A DNA stretch of 64,000 nt from Dasyornis broadbenti (taxonomy: Eukaryota > Chordata > Aves > Passeriformes > Dasyornithidae). The translations under genes and the position numbers were made by a program. Below are positions 39,901-48,720 of this stretch, piece by piece. Below the pieces are notes generated by a model. That model was not told the DNA's origin and did no database searches. It saw only the letters and a list, made by a program, of their open reading frames with translations. Where the stretch lies: contig VZRN01004184.1 of NCBI GenBank assembly GCA_013397935.1, forward strand, positions 2,367,248-2,431,247, written 5' to 3'. Position 1 is the stretch's first letter. Every line of letters starts with the position of its first letter.

Positions 39901-41257
39901 CCACTATCTCCAGCTCAAATTTCACAATATATGAAATGCTAATGTGAAAAATATATTAAGGATTTGTAACTTCATTGTGCAGTATCTTTTAAGAGGGCTA
40001 CCAAAGTTTAGACTGCTTATATGAAAACATACAGGAAATACTTTAAAAGTTAAAAAAAATACATTGTAAAACAACTTAATTGGTATTTACCCTTAGTATC
40101 TGCCCACACAGTTAAATACTAAGGAAGCCACCAAGGGATTAATTTTCTCTTCTCTTTCACTAGTCCTCTAACAAATTACTTATTCTCTGCTTTCCAGCAA
40201 TGCATGAAAAGAAAAGACAGTATAACAGATCATCTTTTACAAATAATTTTAGATACAGAAACACGACTGTCAGAGAAAGAGCATCTTGGGTTTACCATTT
40301 CTCACTCTCCAGAAATTCTTAATAGCTCTATGAAACTGGGAAGGCCCTACAAGCAGCAAGTACCCAAGAACACAGGATAAAACTAGCAGTTGTAGGATTT
40401 TTCTTTAGAAACCCAGTACTATTTCTACAATTGAAAACATTTCTTAGAGCTGGGATAGCTAGTGGGCATGTAGGCTACGCAAAGGTAAGAACTCAGTAAA
40501 ACCGAGGTTTGCAGAGAAAATCAAAATGGAAAATGAGTTGGCCTAAAACCATCCCAGTCTTAAAAACATCCTATTTTTGCACTACACATAAGGGGGGGAG
40601 GGGGGAAACACACACTGACTGGGGGTAGATTAACAGTCACTGTAAACAAAATAAATACACTGCAGTTTCATCACAGCCCTACCAACAAGTCGTTTGAGAA
40701 CAGGACCTATATACCTCTGTGATTCCTAACACAGTATTAACTACCAATGACAACTGAGAGACAATTATGATGCTGAACCTTGATAATCTTTGCATATTGT
40801 TCAGTCATTTAATGCCTTGCTTACCCAAATTTATCCCCTACAGCTAGTGTCGTTTAGACCACAGAAATAATAGTTCTTCGGCGACTGCATGTATCATTTC
40901 CCCCCACTTCAACTATGCAACTTGATGCGTCTTAAAAGTCTCAAGAAATGCTGACACTTCGCACAATGCCTGTCAGATACGGGCTCGCGGGTTCGTAAAG
41001 CAGAGCGTTATTCAGCAGTACCTAGAGGGCAGCAAGGTGTGAGAGGAAAACGCACCCCCAAAACACACCCCAGCCCCAGCCGCGTCGAAGGTCACCAGCC
41101 CCATCCTCTCCCCGCCCGGGAGGACCACAGCACTGCCCCGAGAAGTTTCGGAGAGCACCCGCGGGCGCCGCACCCGGGGCTGCGGGACGAGGCCGATGGC
41201 TGCAGTCCCCGGCAAGTCGGGCGAAGTCCCGCGCCCGGTGCCCCCGCCGTGACTCAC

Positions 41258-41293
41258 CAGCTTGGACTGTGCGCGCTGTAGGAACTCCTCCAT
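41258..41293 (-). CDS. PRUNE2: PRUNE2 coding exon 1 (codons 1-12, start codon)
   Basis: This short first coding exon encodes MEEFLQRAQSKL, which matches the mammalian PRUNE2 N-terminus except for one residue as I recall it (K in place of Q). The start ATG (41291-41293, minus) sits in an excellent Kozak context, GCGCCATGG. No stop precedes it in frame, so the start is chosen from homology and context. The donor is AAGCTG|GTGAGT at 41258/41257, phase 0, which joins exon 2. It lies inside the CpG island. PRUNE2 (also BMCC1) is a large, mainly neural cytoplasmic protein. Its full form joins this degenerate Prune-like N-terminus to a C-terminal BCH lipid/GTPase-interacting domain. Confidence 0.96.
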
Positions 41294-41303
41294 GGCGCCG
41301 GCC

Positions 41304-41332
41304 GGGCCAGGGCAGGGCAGGGCAGGGTAGGG
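41304..41332 (+). promoter_or_regulatory. G-quadruplex-type motif beside the start codon
   Basis: Seven GGG runs separated by 2-3 nt loops (CCA, CA, CA, CA, TA, TA) lie on the strand opposite to the PRUNE2 mRNA, starting 11 bp upstream of the ATG. The pattern satisfies the usual G4 rule with loops to spare. The mRNA-sense strand is correspondingly C-rich. Whether it folds in cells is untested. Confidence 0.7.
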
Positions 41333-41419
41333 TAGGAGCCCGGCTCGGCCCCGCGCTGCCCCGCTCGGCACTGCCCAGCTCGGCACTGCCCCGCTCCCTG
41401 CGCCCGCTGCTGCGGAGTG

Positions 41420-41447
41420 CCCGCCCCGCCCCGCCCCGCCCTGCCCG
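41420..41447 (+). promoter_or_regulatory. Tandem GC boxes (Sp/KLF-type sites)
   Basis: CCGCCCC repeated in direct succession (CCGCCCCGCCCCGCCCCGCC), the complement of GGGGCGG Sp1 sites, about 130-150 bp upstream of the PRUNE2 ATG. Confidence 0.7.
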
Positions 41448-41457
41448 CCGCGGGCGC

Positions 41458-41464
41458 TGACGTC
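41458..41464 (+). promoter_or_regulatory. CRE-like site TGACGTC at gap edge
   Basis: CGCTGACGTC ends directly at the assembly gap, so the final base of a full TGACGTCA palindrome is unknown. It is a candidate CREB/ATF site in the promoter, by motif only. Confidence 0.45.
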
Positions 41465-41500
41465 NNNNNNNNNNNNNNNNNNNNNNNNNNNNNNNNNNNN
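41465..41500. other. Assembly gap (36 N) in promoter
   Basis: 36 undetermined bases in the GC-rich promoter, between CGCTGACGTC and GTCAGCCCGTG. Such gaps often reflect sequencing dropout over GC-rich DNA, so the true length may differ. Confidence 0.98.
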
Positions 41501-41834
41501 GTCAGCCCGTGCCGCAAGGCCGCCGCGGAGCCCCGCGGAGTGCTCCCGCCGCGCCGGGACGCGGGATGCAGCGCCGTGGGAAGCAGCGGTTTGCGCTGTG
41601 ACAGGAATTCCTGGCCCAAGTAGCGGACGCGCCGAGACCCTCCCGACGCGGGGGCTCCAAGCAACAGGCACCAGTTGGTGGCTGTTGCCGGTCCTTGGGC
41701 GGCGATGTCTCAGTTTTACATTTCACCTTTGGTAACTCGTCAATGGAAAGCTCGAGAACATTGGTGTCAGAGGCAGATCTGCTCCGGGGTCCCCTTCCCA
41801 TGGTGGCAAAAGGTCCGGAGGGAACCAGACAGCG

Positions 41835-42085
41835 GCTTCAAATTGAAAGACAGCAGATTAGATTAGAGTATCAGGAAAAACTCTTCGCTTCTGAGGGTGA
41901 TGAGGCACAGGAACAGGTTGGCCAGCGAAGTTGTGGATGGCCCATCGCTGGAGGGGTTCAAGGCCAGTTTGGATGGGGCCCTGAGCAACCTGGTTTAGTG
42001 GAAGTTCCAAGCCTGTGGTTGAGGCTTGGAACGAGATACTCTTTAAGGTCCTTTCCAACTCAAACCATTCTATGATTCTATAACT
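41835..42085 (+). mobile_element. CR1 LINE 3' end with tail
   Basis: The sequence reads GGCTTCAAATTGAAAGACAG, AGATTAGATTAGAGTATCAGG, GAGGGTGATGAGGCACAGG, TTCAAGGCCAGTTTGGATGG, GAGCAACCTGG, then TTTAAGGTCCTTTCCAACTC and the terminal CATTCTATGATTCTATAA units. This is a classic 5'-truncated CR1 copy with its 3' tail preserved, inserted just upstream of the PRUNE2 CpG island in the direction opposite to the gene. Confidence 0.93.
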
Positions 42086-44316
42086 CTGAGTTTCACAGTC
42101 AAGCCTCCATAAACCCTGCCCAATATCTCAGACCTAGGACCCTTTCTACATCTAGTGCCCACAGTCATATTTTATATATATATTCAATTGAACAGTTCAC
42201 AGAGGAGCATCCTAGGCTAGAGTCCACTTTGTAGAGATATAAAGAGAAATTCCAAAGAGCTGGAGTCCAGGACTAAAGAAGACAATGGAAGGTCATGCTA
42301 TGCAGGAAATAAACACTTGAGTTTGCAGCATCTCCAGTGCTCTCACACCACCAGTATTCACCAGTGTGGGGTTTTTCCCCACTATGAATAACTAACCTGG
42401 ATAGTGCAGATTTATTATTCTAATCAAGTTGTCCTTCACTGAGGAGTCAGTGGTGACTAATTGTTAATACACTCTGTGCTATGAGATCTGGGATTTTTCT
42501 CTCTTGTGTATTTTTTTGCAGCTCATTGAAGATATTACTGTAAGAGCTAAAAGCTCTTGCTTCCTTATTAATAAACTTTTTTCCTATGGTTGTAATTTGC
42601 TCTCATTTGATTTGTTAATTCTTCCATAATGTCTTGCAGATCCTGTTACTGTGTTTCCTGCCATAATCAATTTGTTCTGCCTAGTCATATGTTCCAGTTG
42701 GAAATTGTTCTGGGGAACAGAAAAAATAAACCCTAATCTGTATCATAACCTTCTAAAACTGAAAGGTAAATCTTCATTAAAATATTTAAGTAGACAAATT
42801 ACATGAAGCAAAGTACTCCAAATGACAGTGTTCCTTAGGAAAAAAATAATTCTGTTACATTTACTGGAACACTTCTTCTTCTGAAATGCATTTGTGTGTT
42901 TGCACATTAATGTGTTTCAGAACTCTATCTGAATTAGTGTTTTCTGGTTGTTGTTCTGTAGAAAAGTAGGTCTTCTGAAAGATCACAGGTTTTACACTAC
43001 ATGCTCTTATACTTGTAAGTTGAACTTGAAATATTACAATACAGAAATTGCTGTATAATTTGAGAGGTGGGTTGAGATCTACTAGGAATGTATTGCCAAA
43101 CAGGAAAACAATATGCCCTGCACAAAAAAGAGAGTAAAGTACAGATTTCCCTTCAGTGAAGCTTGCAAAACAAGCTAAAATAAGAAGCTCCAGCTTGCTA
43201 CATGAGCTAAACTGAAGTTTGGGAAATTGATGCATAAAAGGGTCATTTTTGGTGCATACATATTTAAAAAGAGAAAAAAGCTGAATTTGCTAAACTGGCA
43301 GCAAAGTTGTGTTCTTATGCCTTATACTAATAAGCACACTTATGGTCATACACTGTAAATAAAATGTGTTGACTTATTGCTTCTTTGTACTTCCACTGAA
43401 TAGATCTGTGCATGTAAATATACCTCTACATTGTAGTATCCAAGTGGTCCTTCACTGTATCTAGAAGAACCATGCGCATTCCCACTTGGAACCTTTGTGA
43501 TCACCATGTTGGAATTCCAGAGATGGCCTCAGTACAACTGCATTGAAAACAAAACAGAGAGCACCTGAGCTCCCTGAAAACATTAGCACTAGATAGCTTT
43601 TGAAACTGCTTTTTAAGTAACTTGTTTGCCTCCATAATTATTGTATGACTTAGATATTGAATAATTAATTATTCATAACCTATTGTGCAAAACCATGGAC
43701 AGAGAACCAATCTTTGTATCTGTTTAATATTTAATAGAAATTCCTAAGCCTTCTTCTCCTCTTTTCTACCCCACTTGTAGCCACTAATTTACTTCCACTT
43801 TACTAAAACTTAAATCAGAGATGAATCAGGACCCAGATTATTTTTTATTCTTCTTTCTAAAGTAGCTAAAACCGGTTCACAGTCATCCAGGAGCTCTTCC
43901 TAAGGTGTATTCTTCATTTGATATGTGTTAACATACCTGCTTATGAAATCAGTGGGAATCATGTATGTGTTTCCAGCACAGAATTTGCTCTATATCTCAT
44001 TCACAGAATCAAATTATTAAAAAACAGAACTGTTGAACTGTACTGGTTTTTGACTTGTTCATAAGCACATTTGCAATACCTCTTGTCACTTTGAAGAGAT
44101 TCATGCTGTGAGCTGAAAGTTCTGCTTTGTGTATATCTTCATTGTTTTGAAAATGTAAGTGCAAATAGTGATATACTTCTGCAAGAGAGTATGGTTTGGA
44201 AGTGAATGCTTCTCTACTCACATGGCAAAGGAAAAGCTCATTTTTTTTATTTCAAGCATGTATGAAAATATGATTGCTTTGCTGGGTCTTTTTACTGTGT
44301 CCTAAAAACCCCTAAA

Positions 44317-44393
44317 AACCTGCAGGGTAAGATATTGTACATCATTACTAGAGTAACTCTAGTAATGATGCACAATGTCTTACCCTGCAGGTT
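44317..44393. repeat. Near-perfect 77-bp palindrome
   Basis: Arms of 38 nt (44317-44354 and 44356-44393) are inverted copies around a single central base (A at 44355). 36 of 38 positions pair. The exceptions are 44339/44371 (A against C) and 44333/44377 (T against G). The outer ends read AACCTGCAGGG and CCCTGCAGGTT. Symmetry stops abruptly at 44316/44394. It is not part of any repeat I recognise. Confidence 0.95.
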
Positions 44394-45249
44394 CTTCTAT
44401 AGATGAGGTTTTTCCTCTAATTTTCACTGTGGCCATCCAGGGAAAAGTAATTTGCATAGTATACAAACTATCCTAGTAAAACCTTATATCCTCATACATA
44501 CTGTTTGCTACCAAACAATACAGACTTCTGTGACATTCCATAGATTCTGTGGTTCATTACCGTTTTATTTATTCTCCAGTCATACAGTTCAGATTGTTTT
44601 ATTCTCTATAATGGAAATGCAAAACCAGTGATTACACATCTCAGAACAACTCAGAACTGAACTCTGTAACTCACCTTTACAGTTTAGGAAGGAAATAGAA
44701 GAGCTGTTGTGATACAGCTATCCAGAATTTCTATCAAAATGGTTTTTACAATAAACATTTCAAGAACATATTAGCAATCATTTTCATGTTAAATAAGGCT
44801 GAGGTTCCCACTGCAAGACTTTTTATACTACAACAGTAAGAATAAGTAGTTTCTGCCCATGGAATGAGAATGTAGCATAATCATTTCAATGAAAGAACAT
44901 AAAGTTCACAGCTCTCAGTACTCTTGTAAGAAGATATTATTTAAAAATTTGGAAGAAAAAAGGTGATTTCACAAATTACTGAAAGAATAATGCTCCAGAC
45001 AGCCACCCAAAGAAACAAAAAAGAACAAAAGCTGCGTGTAGTAGCAGTAGGTTGACAGTCATTGTCATTGGCACTCAAGCCATTTTACTTTCAGAGTCTC
45101 TATTATTTCCAAGTACACCTATGAAAACTACTACTTTTTTCTTCCAGATTTTACCAACAGGAAATGTCCTTGTAATCGCCAGTTATCCAGTCTTCTGTAT
45201 CAAGCATCTTCCTATGGTTAGTATTTCCACAGGTTTTCATGTTTCACGC

Positions 45250-46016
45250 TGGTACCAGAATCATAGAATTGGTTTTTATTGAAAAGACCCCTTAGATCAT
45301 CAAGTCCAGCCATTAATCCAGCACCAGCATTCACCGCTAAACTGTGTCTCTAAATGCCACATCTACAACTCTTTTGTCCAGATTAAACAACCCCAACTCC
45401 CTCGGCCACTCTTAATAGAGCTTGTGCTCCAAACTCTTCACCAGCTCGATTGCCCTTCTCTGGACATGCTCCAACACCTCATTATCTGTCCTATAATGAG
45501 TGAGGGGCCTAACACTGAACGCAGCATTTGAGGTGAAGCCTCACCAGAGTACAGGGATGTGATCCCTTTGCCAGTCCTGCTGGCCAAACTGCTGCTGATA
45601 CAGACCAGAATGCCGTTGGCCTTCTTTGCTACCAGGGCAGAACTGGCTCATGTTCAGGTGCTGCCAACCAACTTCAGGTCCTTTTCCACTGGGCAAGTTT
45701 TCAGCATCTCTGCCCCCAGCCTGTAGCATTTCTACATGGGGTTGTGGTGACCCAAGGACAGGATCTAGCACTTTGCCTTACTGAACCTCATACCAGTGGT
45801 CTTGAGCCATTATCCAGTCTGTCAAGGTTCCTCTGTAGAGCCTTCCTGCTCTCCAGCACATCAACACTCCCACCCAGCTTGGTGTCATCTGCAAACTGAC
45901 TGAGGGGGCACTTAGTCAAGCCCTCACCAAGACCATTGATAAACATATTAAATGGAGCTGGCCCCACTACTGGGCCCTGGGGAATACCACTTACGACTGG
46001 CTGCCCGTCACCCTAT
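45250..46016 (-). mobile_element. CR1 LINE fragment with RT remnant and internal deletion
   Basis: The left end has the inverted 3' tail (CCAGAATCATAGAATTGG). The minus strand, from 46016 downward, reads reverse-transcriptase sequence. A Gly-Pro-rich block near 45960-46000 precedes a FADDTK core (codons over about 45881-45898), then the polymerase C-terminal part, and finally the 3' end. The frame is broken in several places. Near 45345-45400 the sequence jumps from the LFNLDKR-like segment directly to the TGTGGCATTTAGAGAC 3' block, omitting what is usually a few hundred bases of CR1. It is an old, non-functional copy. Confidence 0.88.
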
Positions 46017-47939
46017 AAAGACAGACAAAAAGAAACTTTCAAATATCAGAAGACTCCTCTCCAAACATGAAGACTGTCCATCAACAATGCATAAAACTTC
46101 TATGCTTAAATGCGTCCTGTCTTTCTTTAGAGAAGGTGAGCGTGAAAATGAAGACAATGAACTCACTGTCTCTTTTGGTCTTCTGGTTTGTCCAGTGTAA
46201 ACCAAGTACTGTTAAGAAATCGTGTTCTCCAAGGGATCATTTTTATTTCTAACCCTAAACTTCAAGGTGAAACTTTGTAACAGGCCCTGTTGCTTTTATG
46301 GATTAGGTATGGAAAAATGAAATTGCCACTACTTTTTCTGAGGGGTAAAGGAAGAGAAAGAAGAAGCCATGCCTGGTTAGGAGATGACTCCTAAATGTCT
46401 GATACATGTATCTGTTGAGGTTTTCAAAGATGGAATGCATTAATTGTATTAAAGTTGTGAATCACACATAATTCCTGTGTTACAATAATTGTCTGTTCTG
46501 TTCCTCCTTGCAAAACTGAATATGATACTGGAGCGTGCATTTGTGAGCCAAGGCTAGCTACTAATTCAAAGCCAAAATGCACCACTGAATCAATGCTAAA
46601 TGTACTTGGAGATATCCCAAACAATGGATGATTGAATGGCTTTCTGTGTGGGAAAGTACAGGCTGAAGGCAGACAATAGAACTGCAGGTTCAGTCCTCTC
46701 CCAAACTACAACTTGTACCAAATAAGCATGAAATTAAGTGTGAGAAGCCAGAATCCAGATTAATTTCCCTTCAACACTATGGCCATGGAAACCGATTTCC
46801 CAGGTTGTTCACAAAATTTCAACACGATTATGTTGTAAGACAGGTTATAGAAGTTACCCTTCTGTTCTGCTGCCTCTTTCTTATACCGTGTGTGCTGATA
46901 ATTTAGGCATATGCATGTGCCATGTGAATGCATCCCCTGTTGTACAAATGATCAGTCTACTAAGCAACAGAGTTTGTTATTTCATAAGCACAGCCACAGT
47001 ACAGGCTACTCGTGTGAAGCTCATCCCAAGTCAAAGAAGTAATTCTGGTAGATGAGCTCAGTTTAAGCTGTTACCAAATCTCCTGTCCACTTACACCTCA
47101 CTTGAAAGTTAATTGAAGGAAATTTATTCTCATTATACTGCCATTTACTAGTAGCATTTAAATAAGACAGAAAGTATGTTTCCAAGGGACCATAATCTGT
47201 GTCAAAATAGGGGGAAAGGGCTTAAGGTATTTGACTTAAATCATTAACAACTTGCTTCCCCTGTACATGGGTCAAAGTCCTCAAAGGTTTTAGGCTGCAG
47301 TGAGCACAAGGAATTTTGAAGTTAACCATAAGAAAATTAGGGTAAACAGTACATAAATTTTCTGCTTCATAGATTACCACTGGTCAAATGCATATAGTAG
47401 GTTTATTATTTTTGCATTTGGAGATGTTTAGAAGTTCACAAGGGAAAATTCTTACAAATATTAGTTTGAATCCAGATAAAAAGGAAATAAAAATGAACCC
47501 CAGATTTCAAAATATGGAATATAATGTGAAAAGAATATTGGCTCCGTAACAATAATTGTGAAACGTTACACTGAATGCTATAGTTGTTACTATTTGAAAA
47601 AGTAGTAGTACTTCTCATTTTACAATCTGACCAGAATATGCAACTGCTCAACATAGACCAGCTAAAAGTAATTTTTAAGGTAGAAATTACTGAATTAGTG
47701 GAATGCTGTATTATAATTTTTAGAAAAGTCTTCTCACTCCACAGACAAGTAAAGTAGCTAACTACAGTTACATTCCTAAAAGAAATACTGCATTGTTGCA
47801 TGGAATACAATTCTTACCTTGACCTTTGAAATTCATACATACTCAACAAATTCATGGGACCTATGCTTTGCAGACAATACTGAATGTTTATACTGAAAAT
47901 AAAATTAAGGCTTGTGAATGGTCAGTTTCTTAATCCTGC

Positions 47940-48019
47940 CCACAACAGGGGGATTGGAACAAGATGATCTTCAAGGTCCCTTCCAACTCAGGCCTTTCTT
48001 TGATTCTGTGACACTATGA
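47940..48019 (+). mobile_element. Short CR1 3'-tail fragment
   Basis: It reads GGGATTGGAACAAGATGATC, TTCAAGGTCCCTTCCAACTC and then TTTGATTCTGTGACACTATG, the last 80 or so bases of a CR1 element. It is strongly 5'-truncated. Confidence 0.85.
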
Positions 48020-48421
48020 AAATCTCAAATACAATACAAGTAAAACCATTGTATGTGATTAATAAAGTACAATAAAGAGCATTCCATCATCAACATTGCC
48101 ACACTTTAAATGAAGAAAGATATTTATGGGGGGGAGGGGGAAATTACCTCTAACTTATTTTTTTCTGTAAAAGAAACAGAGTTCTTTTAATGGCACACAA
48201 ATGCAATGGCAGATTTGCAAAAGTGATAGTGATCTGAAGGTGCAAGTGAGAGGAATTAATGTATACGTAATCTTGGTTTGGACAAAAAAAATAGGTTATG
48301 CCAGAAGAGTGTAGAACTTGCAACACACAGTCTTTCCTTTAAGTCTGAATTACGATTGCTGATGCTGTATACCTCTCCTAGTTTTGGCCAGGACCCAGAG
48401 GTTATTCAATACCACCCTATG

Positions 48422-48493
48422 CCACTGCTTGCTCAGTCAGTAGAGTTTGAGACTCTTAATCCCAGCGTTGTGGGTTGGAGCCCCAGGCTAGAC
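48422..48493 (+). pseudogene. tRNA-Lys(CUU) pseudogene / tRNA-derived fragment
   Basis: The segment keeps a near-complete tRNA-Lys body. The D arm reads GCTCAGTCAGTAGAGT (an A-box-like sequence). An anticodon loop CTCTTAA with anticodon CTT is flanked by TGAGA/TCCCA. The T arm reads GTGGGTTGGAGCCCCAG, a B box with one change from GGTTCGAGCC. Total length is 72 nt. The acceptor strands (CCACTGC and GCTAGAC) no longer pair, and the anticodon and T stems each carry mismatches, so a functional tRNA is unlikely. It may be a decayed tRNA gene or the head of an old tRNA-derived SINE. Confidence 0.75.
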
Positions 48494-48498
48494 AGCAC

Positions 48499-48720
48499 TG
48501 TTGTGGTTTAGGAATGGTACTCCCTAATTCAGTGCTCCCACTAAGACTGGCCAAAACCAGACACCATCTTCTCGCTCCCCCTTGCCCTCCCCATTCCCAC
48601 TGAGGTAGGATGGAGTTGAGAATTGGAGGCACAAAAGGTGAAGATTACAGCTTGAGATAAGAACAAGCTACTGAAAATTGCAATGATGTGAGAAACAGCA
48701 ACAGTCGTAATAAGTAAAGT
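48499..48720 (+). mobile_element. ERV LTR 5' fragment
   Basis: It begins TGTTGTGGTTTAGGAATGG, a common start of avian ERVL-type LTRs. It continues with the expected CTCGCTCCCCCTTGCC block, a GGTAGGATGGAG block, the GGAGGCACAAAAGG block and TTGAGATAAGAACAAG. It fades near 48720 without a 3' end. It belongs to a different LTR group from copies A-D. Its first base lies five bases after the tRNA-derived sequence. Confidence 0.72.

Larger units (their letters stand above)
10319..41257 (-). other. PRUNE2: PRUNE2 intron 1 (~30.9 kb)
   Basis: This long first intron separates the 12-codon exon 1 from exon 2. Its recognisable content is three LTRs, two CR1 fragments, an A/C-rich tract, a homopurine minisatellite with an assembly gap, and homopolymers such as the A runs at 22508-22526 and 31077-31093. 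The remainder (roughly 13.4-15.9, 17.0-22.9, 23.1-24.9, 26-27.4, 28-32.8 and 34-40.9 kb) is unremarkable AT-rich sequence with only short chance reading frames. The longest of these outside repeats is 153 codons at 18510-18971 plus, with no recognised similarity. Confidence 0.9.
41040..41690. promoter_or_regulatory. PRUNE2: CpG island / PRUNE2 promoter region
   Basis: A block of about 650 bp with very high GC and frequent CpG in an otherwise AT-rich window. It spans coding exon 1, its splice donor and the sequence upstream. It is a TATA-less, GC-box type promoter by appearance. The transcription start is not fixed by the sequence; it probably lies between 41300 and the small gap at 41465. The long frames seen on both strands here are by-products of GC-rich composition. 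Confidence 0.85.

Noticed and set aside
41012..41671. 219-codon minus-strand frame and other frames in the CpG island
   Set aside because: Only codons for MEEFLQRAQSKL are real PRUNE2 exon 1. The rest reads through the splice donor, GC-rich promoter and an assembly gap.
44317..44393. microRNA precursor
   Set aside because: The central loop is one base (effectively a few after fraying), unlike a typical precursor. It is kept as an unexplained palindrome instead.
48422..48493. Functional tRNA-Lys gene
   Set aside because: The acceptor strands do not pair, and the anticodon and T stems have mismatches.
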